A stretch of DNA of 64,000 nt from Pseudomonas alkylphenolica (GTDB lineage: Bacteria > Pseudomonadota > Gammaproteobacteria > Pseudomonadales > Pseudomonadaceae), in the NCBI RefSeq assembly GCF_000746525.1, contig NZ_CP009048.1, positions 343,501 to 407,500 of the forward strand. The letters run 5' to 3'. Below the pieces are notes generated by a model. That model saw nothing but the letters and a program-made list of their open reading frames with translations, searched no databases and had not been told where the DNA came from. Numbering within the stretch: position 1 is the stretch's first letter; every line of letters begins with the position of its first letter. Shown here in pieces: positions 17,876-26,332 of the stretch. The translations under genes and the position numbers were made by a program.

Positions 17876-18823
17876 TTACTGCGTCAGTTTGGCCTTGGCC
17901 GCCTCCAGGCCCGGTTTGCCGTCAACGGTGGTAACCCCTGCCAGCCAGGTATCGAGTACCTGAGGGTTGTTTTTCAGCCAGGCCTTGGCGGCTGCGTCGG
18001 GTTTCATCTTGTCGTCCAGGACGTTGCCCATCAGGGTGCTTTCCATGTCCAGGGTGAAGGACAGGTTTTTCAGCAGCTGGCCGACGTTGCTGCATTCCTG
18101 CACATAACGCTTGCGGGTATTGGTGAGCACGGTGGCTTTACCGTAGTCGGGGCCAAAGAAATCATCGCCGCCGTCGAGGTATTTCATCTTGAAACGGGTG
18201 TTCATCGGGTGTGGTTCCCAGCCCAGGAACACCACCGCAGTGTCGCGGCGCTGGGCACGTTCAACCTGCGAAAGCATGCCTGCCTCGCTGGACTCGACCA
18301 CCTTGAAACCGGCGTCCTTGAGGCCAAATGCGTTCTTGTCGATCATGCTCTGGATGGTGCGGTTGCCGTCGTTGCCCGGCTCGATGCCGTAGATCTTGCC
18401 GTCCAGTTCCTTCTTGAACTTGGCAATGTCGGCGAAGTTTTTCAGGCCCTTGTCATACAGCGCCTGCGGTACGGCCAGGGTGTACTTGGCGTTCTCCAGG
18501 TTGGCCCGCACGGTTTCCACCGTACCGGCATCACGGTACTGCTTGATGTCGTTTTCCATGGTCGGCATCCAGTTGCCGAGGAACACATCCATATTCTTGC
18601 CGTCGGCCAGCGACTTGTAGGTCACTGGCACCGAAATCATGGTGGTCTTGGTTTTGTAGCCCAGCGATTGCAGCACCACACTGGTCACCGCGGTGGTCAC
18701 GGTGATATCGGTCCAGCCGACATCGGAGAAGTTGACGGTATGACACTGCTCAGGCTCGGTGGCCTGGGCCAACAGCGGCACACTCAGTAGCGCGGTCAGC
18801 AATAGCGAGGGTGAACCTTTCAT
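17876..18823 (-). CDS. cbcX: Choline/betaine periplasmic binding protein
   Basis: A 315-residue binding protein of the OpuAC/ProX type with signal peptide MKGSPSLLLTALLSVPLLAQ followed by A-TEPEQC. Trimethylammonium-binding proteins of this family use a cage of aromatic residues; tryptophans occur in DVGWTDI, LGNWMPT and FLGWEPHPMN. It begins the leftward cbcXWV operon, divergent from the serine dehydratase gene. Confidence 0.94.
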   Translation of the reverse strand: MKGSPSLLLTALLSVPLLAQATEPEQCHTVNFSDVGWTDITVTTAVTSVVLQSLGYKTKTTMISVPVTYKSLADGKNMDVFLGNWMPTMENDIKQYRDAGTVETVRANLENAKYTLAVPQALYDKGLKNFADIAKFKKELDGKIYGIEPGNDGNRTIQSMIDKNAFGLKDAGFKVVESSEAGMLSQVERAQRRDTAVVFLGWEPHPMNTRFKMKYLDGGDDFFGPDYGKATVLTNTRKRYVQECSNVGQLLKNLSFTLDMESTLMGNVLDDKMKPDAAAKAWLKNNPQVLDTWLAGVTTVDGKPGLEAAKAKLTQ

Positions 18824-19274
18824 GCGATGGACTCCTGATGTTTTTTCTCGGATGTCCCACGGGACCGCCGTGCTTTATGGTTTGCATTCGGTCGGGCCTG
18901 ACTATCGGGCGATAGCGGGACAGGTGCCGTGCAATCGAGTCGATACCGATCATCTAACAGCGAAAATCAAACGCCTACAGGGTGCGTCGTATCCAGTACA
19001 GACAGGGTCGTATCCAGTGTCGATGAGGTCGTTTACAGATTTTTATCAGCCCGTAAACGCAGTTTTGCTGCTTCTGCACCGCAAAAAAACGGCGCAGAAA
19101 CGGTCGTGACAGCTGGCGGCGTTGCTGGGCAAGAACGCGTCGGTTGTAGACGTCAGAAGTCCGCTCAAAAGCCTGATGATGCGCGAATTCGGCGGATTGC
19201 CGCCTATTTAGCGTAGCAGTTGCAACGCCCTTGGCCTGGCTTGGGGGTGGCTGCTCAATCAGGAGGTAGGTGGC
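18824..19274. promoter_or_regulatory. cbcX / sdaA divergent control region with three 21-bp-phased repeats
   Basis: A 451-bp region controls cbcXWV leftward and sdaA rightward. It contains GTCGTATCCAGT at 18986-18997 and again, identically, at 19007-19018. A related GTCGTTTACAG lies at 19028-19038. The period is exactly 21 bp, two turns of the helix. This is the typical arrangement for AraC-family activators such as GbdR, which is encoded next door. No sigma-54 promoter of good quality was found. Confidence 0.7.
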
Positions 19275-20651
19275 ATGGCCATCAGTGTGTTCGACCTGTT
19301 CAAGATTGGCGTCGGCCCATCCAGCTCTCATACCGTCGGGCCAATGCGGGCCGCGGCGCTGTTCGTCCAGGGCCTGCGTGAGCGTGGTGAGCTCGAGCAG
19401 GTGCGCCGCATCGAGGTGCGCCTGTACGGCTCGTTGTCGGCCACGGGGATCGGTCACGGCAGCGACAATGCGGTCATCATGGGCCTGATGGGCGAGTGGC
19501 CGGACGCTATCGACCCGTCGCAAATCGGCCCCCGCATCGCCGCACTGCGCGAAACAGACACTTTGCTGCTCGATGGCCGGCTGCACGTCGGCTTTGTCTG
19601 GGCGCGCGACATGCTGTTGCTCGACGAGAACCTGCCTTATCACCCCAACGCCATGACCCTGATCGCTGAAGGCGCGGCGGGCGAGCTGCATCGCGATACC
19701 TATTACTCGGTCGGCGGCGGCTTTGTGGTGGATGCGGCGCAGGCCGCCAGTGGTGTGCTGGACGCCGATAACACGGTGCTCCCCTACGATTTCAACAGCG
19801 CTGTGGAACTGCTGGAACTGTGCAAGAAAAACGACCTGCGCGTGTCGCAACTGATGCTGGAAAACGAGAAGGTCTGGCGTAGCGAAGCGGAGATTCGCGC
19901 CGGTTTGCTCAAGCTCTGGCAGGCCATGCAGGCCTGTGTCGAAAACGGTCTGAAGTACGAAGGGATTCTGCCTGGCGGGCTGAATGTGAAGCGCCGGGCG
20001 GCCAAGCTCTATCGCAGCCTGCAGGAACTGAACAAGCCCAATGTGATCGGCTCGACCTTGAGCGCCATGGAGTGGGTCAACCTCTACGCGCTGGCGGTGA
20101 ATGAGGAAAACGCGGCCGGTGGGCGCATGGTCACGGCGCCGACCAATGGTGCGGCCGGGATCATTCCGGCGGTGCTGCACTACTACATGCGTTTCAGCGA
20201 CGAGGTCAGCGAAGCCTGCGTGGTCGACTTCTTCCTGGCGGCGGCGGCGGTGGGCATTTTGTGCAAGAAAAACGCGTCGATCTCCGGTGCCGAGGTGGGC
20301 TGTCAGGGCGAGGTCGGTTCGGCTTGTGCGATGGCGGCGGCAGGGCTTGCCGAAGTGCTCGGAGCGACGCCGGCGCAGCTTGAGAATGCCGCAGAAATCG
20401 GTCTTGAGCATAACCTCGGGCTGACCTGCGACCCGGTCGGCGGGCTGGTTCAGGTGCCGTGCATCGAACGTAATGCCATTGCCGCGGTGAAGGCGATCAA
20501 TGCCGCGCAGATGGCGCTGCGTGGCGATGGTGAGCACTTCATCTCGCTCGACCGGGTGATCCGCACCATGCGCGACACCGGCGCCGACATGCATGACAAA
20601 TACAAGGAAACCTCGCGGGGTGGTCTGGCGGTCAACGCCATCGAATGTTGA
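19275..20651 (+). CDS. sdaA: L-serine ammonia-lyase (serine dehydratase, iron-sulfur type)
   Basis: A 458-residue single-chain L-serine deaminase giving pyruvate and ammonia. The N-terminus [20 protein letters not shown] is the substrate-binding beta domain signature. Fe-S cysteines lie in [17 protein letters not shown] and [18 protein letters not shown]. The ribosome site is a strong AGGAGG 9 bases ahead. It completes betaine catabolism by converting the serine made by GlyA, and lies directly upstream of gbdR. The P. aeruginosa orthologue is usually called sdaB. Confidence 0.96.
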   Translation: MAISVFDLFKIGVGPSSSHTVGPMRAAALFVQGLRERGELEQVRRIEVRLYGSLSATGIGHGSDNAVIMGLMGEWPDAIDPSQIGPRIAALRETDTLLLDGRLHVGFVWARDMLLLDENLPYHPNAMTLIAEGAAGELHRDTYYSVGGGFVVDAAQAASGVLDADNTVLPYDFNSAVELLELCKKNDLRVSQLMLENEKVWRSEAEIRAGLLKLWQAMQACVENGLKYEGILPGGLNVKRRAAKLYRSLQELNKPNVIGSTLSAMEWVNLYALAVNEENAAGGRMVTAPTNGAAGIIPAVLHYYMRFSDEVSEACVVDFFLAAAAVGILCKKNASISGAEVGCQGEVGSACAMAAAGLAEVLGATPAQLENAAEIGLEHNLGLTCDPVGGLVQVPCIERNAIAAVKAINAAQMALRGDGEHFISLDRVIRTMRDTGADMHDKYKETSRGGLAVNAIEC

Positions 20652-21043
20652 TCCGGCCTGCGCCGTTAATGCCCATGCATGCCACCTTTTGGCGCATCAC
20701 TCGCTAGCGCTTCGATAAACGCCTGTCACCCCGGTCATTTGCGCCTGGGGTGACACATCGTCGATGTCGTTTCTGGGCATCCTTCCCACAAGTGCTACCG
20801 AATTGCTCATGTTTCCTATGCAGCGGCGCTAGCACGGTCTTTCCCGTTTAAAACCGGCGCTCGGAACAAAGGCGATTTAGACGCTGCGCGACGTCGTTTT
20901 TGGGTTTTATTGAATGCCCATTCAATTTCAGGCATGGCAATTGCGTTGTGATTGGCAAAGCCCCTGCATTCGAATCGGGGCCGTGACAAAAAAAGCCCGT
21001 GCCTGCCTGAGGCGCACCCTGCATTGTGTGAGGAGATACCGCG
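20652..21043. promoter_or_regulatory. gbdR upstream region with sigma-54-like promoter
   Basis: In this 392-bp gap TTGGCAAAGCCCCTGCA (20952-20968) matches the -24/-12 sigma-54 pattern. GG and GC are separated by exactly 10 bases, with two departures from consensus. It ends 75 bp before the gbdR ATG. As I recall, gbdR of P. aeruginosa is driven by RpoN with NtrC/CbrB, which fits. No other element is clear. Confidence 0.55.
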
Positions 21044-22147
21044 ATGACGTCGTACAACTCCGGGACCCCAACCCAGAACCGCGCACCTCAATCCATCGGC
21101 TTCCTGCTGCTGGACAACTTCACTCTCATCTCCCTGGCTTCAGCAGTCGAACCGCTGCGCATGGCCAACCAGCTATCCGGCCGCGAGCTGTACCGCTGGA
21201 GTACCTTGAGTGTGGACGGTGGGCAGGTGTGGGCCAGCGACGGCTTGCAGATCACCCCGGATGCGGCCATGCACAAGGCACCGGCCATGGACACCGTGAT
21301 TGTCTGCGGCGGTATTGGCATTCAGCGTACCGTGACCCGTGAGCACGTGACCTGGCTGCAGAGCCAGGCCCGCCAGTCGCGGCGTCTGGGTGCGGTGTGC
21401 ACCGGCAGTTGGGCACTGGCGTGCGCCGGTTTGCTCGACGGTTTTGATTGCAGCGTGCACTGGGAATGCCTGGCGGCAATGCAGGAAGCTTTCCCGCGGG
21501 TGAGCATGAGTACCCGGCTGTTCACCCTCGACCGTAACCGCTTCACCAGCTCCGGTGGTACCGCGCCGCTGGACATGATGCTGCACCTGATCAGCCGCGA
21601 TCATGGCCGCGAGCTGTCGGCAGCGATTTCCGAGATGTTCGTCTACGAGCGCATTCGCAACGAGCAGGATCACCAGCGTGTGCCACTCAAGCACATGCTC
21701 GGCACCAACCAGCCGAAGCTGCAGGAAATCGTCGCGCTGATGGAAGCCAACCTGGAAGAGCCGATCGACCTGGATGAACTGGCTGTGTATGTCGCGGTGT
21801 CGCGTCGCCAGCTTGAGCGCCTGTTCCAGAAATACCTGCACTGCTCGCCGTCGCGCTATTACCTGAAGCTGCGCCTGATTCGCGCCCGACAACTGCTCAA
21901 GCAGACGCCGATGTCGATCATCGAAGTGGCGTCGGTGTGCGGCTTTGTCTCCACACCGCACTTCTCCAAGTGCTACCGCGAGTACTTCGGCATTCCGCCG
22001 CGTGATGAGCGCGTGGGTTCCAATACCGCGCAACAGGTGGCGATGATGCCGATTCCGCAGGCACTGGTGTTGTCGCCGCTGGCCGGGCCGATGTCGGCGT
22101 TGAGCCAGGCGCGCAATGAGTCGACATTTGCCAGTGTGAGGCTCTAA
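21044..22147 (+). CDS. gbdR: AraC-family activator of glycine betaine catabolism GbdR
   Basis: A 367-residue GATase1-like AraC regulator. Residues about 15-190 form a DJ-1/PfpI-like sensor domain (SIGFLLLDNFTLISLASAVE, GAVCTGSWALACAGLLDGFD). About 220-320 hold two helix-turn-helix motifs (VAVSRRQLERLFQKYLHCSP and IIEVASVCGFVSTPHFSKCY). The orthologue senses glycine betaine and dimethylglycine and activates gbc, dgc, sox, cbc and related genes. Its position after sdaA in this pathway cluster supports the assignment. It is a paralogue of cdhR in the same window. Confidence 0.95.
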   Translation: MTSYNSGTPTQNRAPQSIGFLLLDNFTLISLASAVEPLRMANQLSGRELYRWSTLSVDGGQVWASDGLQITPDAAMHKAPAMDTVIVCGGIGIQRTVTREHVTWLQSQARQSRRLGAVCTGSWALACAGLLDGFDCSVHWECLAAMQEAFPRVSMSTRLFTLDRNRFTSSGGTAPLDMMLHLISRDHGRELSAAISEMFVYERIRNEQDHQRVPLKHMLGTNQPKLQEIVALMEANLEEPIDLDELAVYVAVSRRQLERLFQKYLHCSPSRYYLKLRLIRARQLLKQTPMSIIEVASVCGFVSTPHFSKCYREYFGIPPRDERVGSNTAQQVAMMPIPQALVLSPLAGPMSALSQARNESTFASVRL

Positions 22148-22158
22148 GCGAGGCTTCG

Positions 22159-22229
22159 GTGGGAGCGGGCTTGCCCCGCGATGCGATGTGACTGACAGAT
22201 CGCAATCGCGGGGCAAGCCCGCTCCCACC
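22159..22229. repeat. REP pair 4 (type B)
   Basis: Inverted REP copies with TGGGAGCG ends outward and the spacer GCGATGTGACTGACAGATCG, the clearest example of the conserved type B spacer. It separates convergent gbdR and the gene at 22233. Confidence 0.92.
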
Positions 22230-22232
22230 CTT

Positions 22233-22487
22233 TCAGCGATTCTTGAACTGCGCCAACGCCGGCAAAAGCTGCTTTTCGATTGCCTGACGCACAGCGGGCA
22301 GAATGGTCGCATTGCCGGTGTACATCTGCTCAACCATGCCCTTCAGGGCTTTGGCCCGCGGTTCACTCAAACCCCGCACTGCATACTCGCAGGCCTGTTC
22401 GGCGCTGGCGTCGGCCGGCATCTCGAAACCCAGGGCGCGCAACTGGCCCAGCAGGTCGTCTTGATCAATCAAATCCGCATGCATCAT
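22233..22487 (-). CDS. Conserved hypothetical protein, 84 aa
   Basis: I do not recognise a named domain. The protein MMHADLIDQDDLLGQLRALG is predicted all-helical, acidic at the start and basic at the end, with no signal peptide or membrane segment. Two ATG codons are adjacent; an AAGGA site lies 8-11 bases before them. It is on the same strand as the carnitine genes but 277 bp downstream of cdhB, so co-transcription is uncertain. Confidence 0.7.
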   Translation of the reverse strand: MMHADLIDQDDLLGQLRALGFEMPADASAEQACEYAVRGLSEPRAKALKGMVEQMYTGNATILPAVRQAIEKQLLPALAQFKNR

Positions 22488-22534
22488 GGTTGTTGTCCTT
22501 GTTTGCAGGTGTGATCGTCAGTCGATTCTGTGGG

Positions 22535-22714
22535 CTCAGTTGCAGGGCGGCAAGGACAGAATGCCGTAATGGCTGCTTTACCTAAGAACAGGTCGTTTTC
22601 GGGCAAATCGACAGGGACGGGAGGTTGCACACTGAGGCCATGCACAGAAAAGGAAGGTTTGGTCACCGTCCGCTTTAGCCCCGGTTGCTTCACGGCTTTC
22701 CGGGGCTATTTTTT
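22535..22714 (+). ncRNA. Possible small transcript ending at an orphan terminator
   Basis: A well-formed terminator at 22676-22714 points rightward although both neighbouring genes point left, so something short on the plus strand probably ends here. The segment contains an open frame from about 22569 (MAALPKNRSFSGKSTGTGG) that runs through the terminator and a REP, so I doubt it is a protein gene. A small RNA is the simpler reading. The 5' end is not defined. Confidence 0.3.
22676..22714 (+). terminator. Orphan intrinsic terminator
   Basis: TAGCCCCGG (22676-22684) pairs perfectly with CCGGGGCTA (22700-22708) and is followed by six T residues. It has the wrong orientation to serve the adjacent leftward genes. 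Confidence 0.8.
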
Positions 22715-22733
22715 GCGTCCGATGGCGGGGCCG

Positions 22734-22757
22734 GTGGGAGCGGGCTTGCCCCGCGAT
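22734..22757. repeat. Single REP copy 5
   Basis: One REP copy (GTGGGAGCGGGCTTGCCCCG then CGAT) without a partner, the only clear singleton in the window. It lies just past the cdhB stop. Confidence 0.85.
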
Positions 22758-22764
22758 AGGGCCC

Positions 22765-23235
22765 TCAGCCTGGCAAGCCAATCACCCGACCAACAAACTC
22801 AGGCGCTGGCAGGTCAACCTGCTCATCAACAATCCCCTGCAAACGCGCCGCAACCTCCGGCGCAAACGGCGCAGAGCGCGGCCCGGCCAGGTCTACATGC
22901 AGCAACATCTGCTCGCTGGCCGCCAACGCCTCGGCAAAACCTTCACGGTGCAGGCTGTGATACAGGTGCAAGCGCTTGCGATCAAAACCGATCACCTGCG
23001 TCTGCACCCATACCTGGGTACCCAGCTTTACCTCATGCAGGTAGTTCAGGTGGCACTCCAGGGTAAACAGCGAGTTACCGCTGGCGCTGCGGTTGTCGCT
23101 ATCAAGGCCGATACGGTCCATGAAGGCATCGGTGGCGTAGCTGAAGATCAGCAGATAAAAGGCATCGCGCAGATGCCCGTTGTAATCGACCCAGTCCGCC
23201 TGGACCGGGGTTTGATAGGTGATCAGTGTCGGCAT
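22765..23235 (-). CDS. cdhB: Carnitine-pathway thioesterase (betainyl-CoA thioesterase)
   Basis: A 156-residue hot-dog thioesterase. VQADWVDYNGHLRDAFYLLI carries the 4-hydroxybenzoyl-CoA-type catalytic Asp motif (D-Y-N-G-H), and MDRIGLD follows. It probably hydrolyses betainyl-CoA to glycine betaine, the last step of carnitine degradation to betaine. The frame opens at 23271, but ATG 23235 with GGAG gives the usual start. It follows cdhA by 13 bp in the caiX-cdhC-cdhA-cdhB operon. Confidence 0.88.
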   Translation of the reverse strand: MPTLITYQTPVQADWVDYNGHLRDAFYLLIFSYATDAFMDRIGLDSDNRSASGNSLFTLECHLNYLHEVKLGTQVWVQTQVIGFDRKRLHLYHSLHREGFAEALAASEQMLLHVDLAGPRSAPFAPEVAARLQGIVDEQVDLPAPEFVGRVIGLPG

Positions 23236-23248
23236 CCGAGGGCTCCGT

Positions 23249-24214
23249 TCAGTCGCTGAAGGCCATGCCATGCTTGGCCTTGGTGGTTTTTACTGCCTCC
23301 AGTACGGCCAGCAGGCAATCATCACGATAGCGCTCCAGCGCGCTGATGCTGCGTTCGCCCAACTGTTCGCTGGTGCCTTCGACTACAGCGTCGATCAAGC
23401 CGTCAGTCAGCTCCGGCGCCGGCAGGTAGGTCCATGGCAGTTGCAGCGCCGGGCCGAACTGCGCCATGAAGTGGCGCATGCCGGCATCGCCACCGGCCAG
23501 GGTGTAGGTGAGGAAAGTGCCCATGAACGACCAGCGCAAGCCGGCGCCAAAGCGAATGGCATCGTCGATCTCGCCGGTGGTCGCCACGCCGTCGTTGACC
23601 AGGTGCAGGGCCTCGCGCCACAGCGCTTCGAGCAGGCGGTCGGCAATAAAACCGGGGACCTCCTTGCGCACATGCAGCGGGCGCATGCCCAAGGCGCTAT
23701 ACACCGTTTTCGCCGCCTCGATGGCTTCCGGCGCGGTCTTGTTGCTGCCGACGATTTCCACCAGCGGCAGCAGGTACACCGGGTTGAACGGGTGGCCGAC
23801 CACGCAGCGTTCAGGATGGGTCGCCGATTCGTAGAACTCGCTGGGCAGCAGGCCAGAGGTGCTGGAGCCGATCAGTGCGTTGGGCTTGGCCGCGGCGCTG
23901 ATCTTGCTGTGCAGGTCGAGCTTGAGGTCGAGGCGCTCCGGGGCGCTTTCCTGGATAAAGTCGGCATCGCGTACACACTCTTCGATGGTCGCGACGAAGC
24001 GCAGGCGATCTGGTGATGCACCGGGCGCCAGGCCCTGCTTTTCCAGGGCCGGCCAGGCATTGGCGATGCGTTTGTGCAGCGCCGCTTCAGCGCCGGGTGC
24101 CGGGTCCCAGGCCACCACGTCGAGGCCGTGGGCCAGGGCGCGGGCGACCCAGCCGCTGCCGATCACGCCGCTGCCCAGGGCTGCAAACGTCTTGATCTCG
24201 GTGATAAAGCTCAT
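23249..24214 (-). CDS. cdhA: L-carnitine dehydrogenase
   Basis: A 321-residue NAD-dependent oxidoreductase of the 3-hydroxyacyl-CoA dehydrogenase superfamily. The Rossmann loop GSGVIGSGW is at residues 14-22, and [16 protein letters not shown] and [20 protein letters not shown] are superfamily signatures. It oxidises L-carnitine to 3-dehydrocarnitine. A TTG-started extension to 24229 exists, but ATG 24214 with GGAG ten bases ahead is preferred. The neighbouring BKACE and thioesterase fix its role. Confidence 0.94.
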   Translation of the reverse strand: MSFITEIKTFAALGSGVIGSGWVARALAHGLDVVAWDPAPGAEAALHKRIANAWPALEKQGLAPGASPDRLRFVATIEECVRDADFIQESAPERLDLKLDLHSKISAAAKPNALIGSSTSGLLPSEFYESATHPERCVVGHPFNPVYLLPLVEIVGSNKTAPEAIEAAKTVYSALGMRPLHVRKEVPGFIADRLLEALWREALHLVNDGVATTGEIDDAIRFGAGLRWSFMGTFLTYTLAGGDAGMRHFMAQFGPALQLPWTYLPAPELTDGLIDAVVEGTSEQLGERSISALERYRDDCLLAVLEAVKTTKAKHGMAFSD

Positions 24215-24229
24215 CTTCAACTCCTTCAA

Positions 24230-25114
24230 TCAGCGACGGGTCAGGTTCATTTTCGCGCGGCCTTCAGCAGGGCTAAGCACCCGTGCGCCGAGACGGCTGA
24301 GGATTTCCGTGGCGCGTTCGACCAATTGGCCGTTGCTGGCCAGCACGCCCTTGTCCAGGTACAGGTTGTCTTCCAGTCCCACACGTACGTTGCCGCCGAG
24401 CAGCACCGCCTGCGCGGCCATGGGCATCTGCATGCGGCCGATGCCGAAGCCGGCCCAGGTCACGCCCGCTGGCAGGTTGTCGACCATGGCTTTCATGGTC
24501 GTGGTGTCGGCCGGCGCGCCCCAGGGAATGCCCAGGCACAGCTGGAACAACGGGTCGTCGAGCAGGCCTTCCTTGATCATCTGCTTGGCGAACCACAGGT
24601 GGCCGGTGTCGAAGATTTCCAGTTCGGCTTTGACGCCGAGCTCGGTGATGCGTTTGGCGCCAGCGCGCAGCTGGGCCGGGGTTGAGACATAAATGCTGTT
24701 GCCGTCGCCGAAGTTGAGGGTGCCGCAGTCCAGGGTGCAGATCTCCGGCAGCAGTGCCTCGACATGGGCCAGGCGCTCCAGCGGACCGATCAGGTCGGTG
24801 CCGGCGCCGAACTCCAGCGGTGTTTCCCCCGGGCCGATCTCCAGGTCGCCGCCCATGCCGGCGGTGAGGTTGACGATGATGTCCACGTCGGCTTCGCGGA
24901 TGCGTTCCATCACTTCGCGGTACAGCGCGACATCGCGGCTGAAACGCCCGGTTTGCGGGTCGCGGACATGGCAGTGGACCACGGTGGCACCGGCTTTGGC
25001 GGCTTCCACGGCGGCTGCGGCGATCTGTTTAGGAGTGACGGGGACCAGGTGGCTTTTGCTGGCGGTGTCGCCGGCGCCGGTCAGGGCGCAGGTGATGATG
25101 ACGTCATGGTTCAT
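24230..25114 (-). CDS. cdhC: 3-dehydrocarnitine cleavage enzyme (BKACE, DUF849)
   Basis: A 294-residue beta-keto acid cleavage enzyme. The metal-binding histidines lie in [18 protein letters not shown] (about residues 43-60) with a later conserved Glu in the barrel. Family members condense a beta-keto acid with acetyl-CoA. Here dehydrocarnitine would give betainyl-CoA plus acetoacetate. It lies between caiX and cdhA, with 15 bp to the cdhA start. Confidence 0.93.
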   Translation of the reverse strand: MNHDVIITCALTGAGDTASKSHLVPVTPKQIAAAAVEAAKAGATVVHCHVRDPQTGRFSRDVALYREVMERIREADVDIIVNLTAGMGGDLEIGPGETPLEFGAGTDLIGPLERLAHVEALLPEICTLDCGTLNFGDGNSIYVSTPAQLRAGAKRITELGVKAELEIFDTGHLWFAKQMIKEGLLDDPLFQLCLGIPWGAPADTTTMKAMVDNLPAGVTWAGFGIGRMQMPMAAQAVLLGGNVRVGLEDNLYLDKGVLASNGQLVERATEILSRLGARVLSPAEGRAKMNLTRR

Positions 25115-25143
25115 GTGCGGTTTCCTTCAGGCGTGTTGGGGCC

Positions 25144-25209
25144 ATCGCGGGGCAAGCCCGCTCCCACAGGGGGGGAGGGATCTCTGTGGGAGCTGGCTTG
25201 CCCCGCGAT
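25144..25209. repeat. REP pair 6 (type A)
   Basis: Inverted REP copies with ATCGCGG ends outward; the second has GAGCTGGCTTG instead of GAGCGGGCTTG. It sits inside the operon between caiX and cdhC, where it may stabilise the caiX message. Confidence 0.9.
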
Positions 25210-25217
25210 ACGGTCTG

Positions 25218-26162
25218 TCAGTTGGAGGTGAGCTTGAGGTTGTCGGCAGCGGGCTTGCCGTCGAAGGTGGTCACCCCTTCGAGCCAGCGCGCCTTGTCCT
25301 CGGGATGGTCCTGGAGCCACTGGCGGGCAGAGGCCAGGGCGTCTTTATGCTCGAGCAGCGGTTGCATCATGCGGCTCTCGTCTTCGGCGCTGAATTTCAG
25401 GTTGCTCAGCAGGCGATTGGCGTTCGGGCAGCGTTCGGCGTAGTCCGGGGCGGTGACGGTCCACACCGTGGCGCGGCCTTCGTCCGGGCCCAGGGCGCCT
25501 TCGCTGCCACTGAGGTAGGCCATGTCGATGTTGACGTTCATCGGGTGCGGCGCCCAGCCGAAGAACACCACGGCCTCGTTGCGCCGCACGGCACGGTCGA
25601 CGGCGGCGAGCATCCCGGCTTCGCTGGACTCGACCAGCTGGAACTTGCCCAGGCCGAACTGGTTCTTGCTGATCATCGCCTTGATCTGGGTGTTGGCGCC
25701 GGAGCCGGGTTCGATGCCGTAGATCTTGCCGCCCAGCTCTTTTTCAAACCTGGCGATGTCGGCAAAGGTTTTCAGGCCCTTGTCGGCCAGGTATTTGGGC
25801 ACGGCGAGGGTGGCGCGGGCGTCGTTCAGGCTGGGTTGCTCAAGGACCTTGACCTGCTTGGCGTCGATGAAGGGGGTGATGGTCTGGGTCATGATCGGGT
25901 TCCAGTAACCGAGGAACATGTCCAGGCGCTGGTCACGAATACCAGCGAAGATGATTTGTTGCGAGGCACTGGTCTGCTTGGTCTTGTAGCCGAGGCCGTC
26001 GAGCAGTACCTGGGTCATGGCGCTGGTGGCCATCACGTCGGTCCAGTTGACCACGCCAAGGCGCACGTTCTTGCATACGGCCGGTTCGGCGGCCATTACG
26101 TTGGTGCTGAGGATTGCGGTACCGACGAGCGTCAGCAGGCTACGGCTGATCAATCTGTTCAT
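25218..26162 (-). CDS. caiX: Carnitine-binding periplasmic protein CaiX
   Basis: A 314-residue OpuAC-type binding protein with signal peptide MNRLISRSLLTLVGTAILST and cleavage after NVMAA. It is clearly related to CbcX; ESSEAGMLAAVDRAVRRNEA parallels ESSEAGMLSQVERAQRRDTA there. Aromatic cage tryptophans occur in VVNWTDV, LGYWNPI and FFGWAPHPMN. No permease or ATPase is encoded beside it. As known from P. aeruginosa, it should deliver carnitine to CbcWV. It is the first gene of the carnitine operon, divergent from cdhR. Confidence 0.93.
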   Translation of the reverse strand: MNRLISRSLLTLVGTAILSTNVMAAEPAVCKNVRLGVVNWTDVMATSAMTQVLLDGLGYKTKQTSASQQIIFAGIRDQRLDMFLGYWNPIMTQTITPFIDAKQVKVLEQPSLNDARATLAVPKYLADKGLKTFADIARFEKELGGKIYGIEPGSGANTQIKAMISKNQFGLGKFQLVESSEAGMLAAVDRAVRRNEAVVFFGWAPHPMNVNIDMAYLSGSEGALGPDEGRATVWTVTAPDYAERCPNANRLLSNLKFSAEDESRMMQPLLEHKDALASARQWLQDHPEDKARWLEGVTTFDGKPAADNLKLTSN

Positions 26163-26332
26163 GGTGGCTCCTCCAACGGCAGTTCTAATTGTTATAGGGG
26201 CGGCCTCTGCGTGCCGTGCTGATCAAACTACGCGCACCGCACCGGGAAAATACGCACCCTGGCGACCCGCACTTGCACAGTGGCGACCTGCAGGGTATTA
26301 ACCGCAGACCCGTGGCCGTCGAGTCGTTCGCT
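26163..26332. promoter_or_regulatory. caiX / cdhR divergent operator
   Basis: TGGCGACCCGCA (26260-26271) and TGGCGACCTGCA (26281-26292) are direct repeats exactly 21 bp apart with 11 of 12 bases identical. They lie between the divergent caiX and cdhR starts. This is the best candidate for CdhR binding. The spacing equals that of the repeats upstream of sdaA, but the half-site differs. Confidence 0.7.

Noticed and set aside
19232-19250. Sigma-54-like CTGGCTTGGGGGTGGCT before sdaA
   Set aside because: GG and GC spacing fits but most other consensus bases do not, and it would overlap closely with the ribosome site region.
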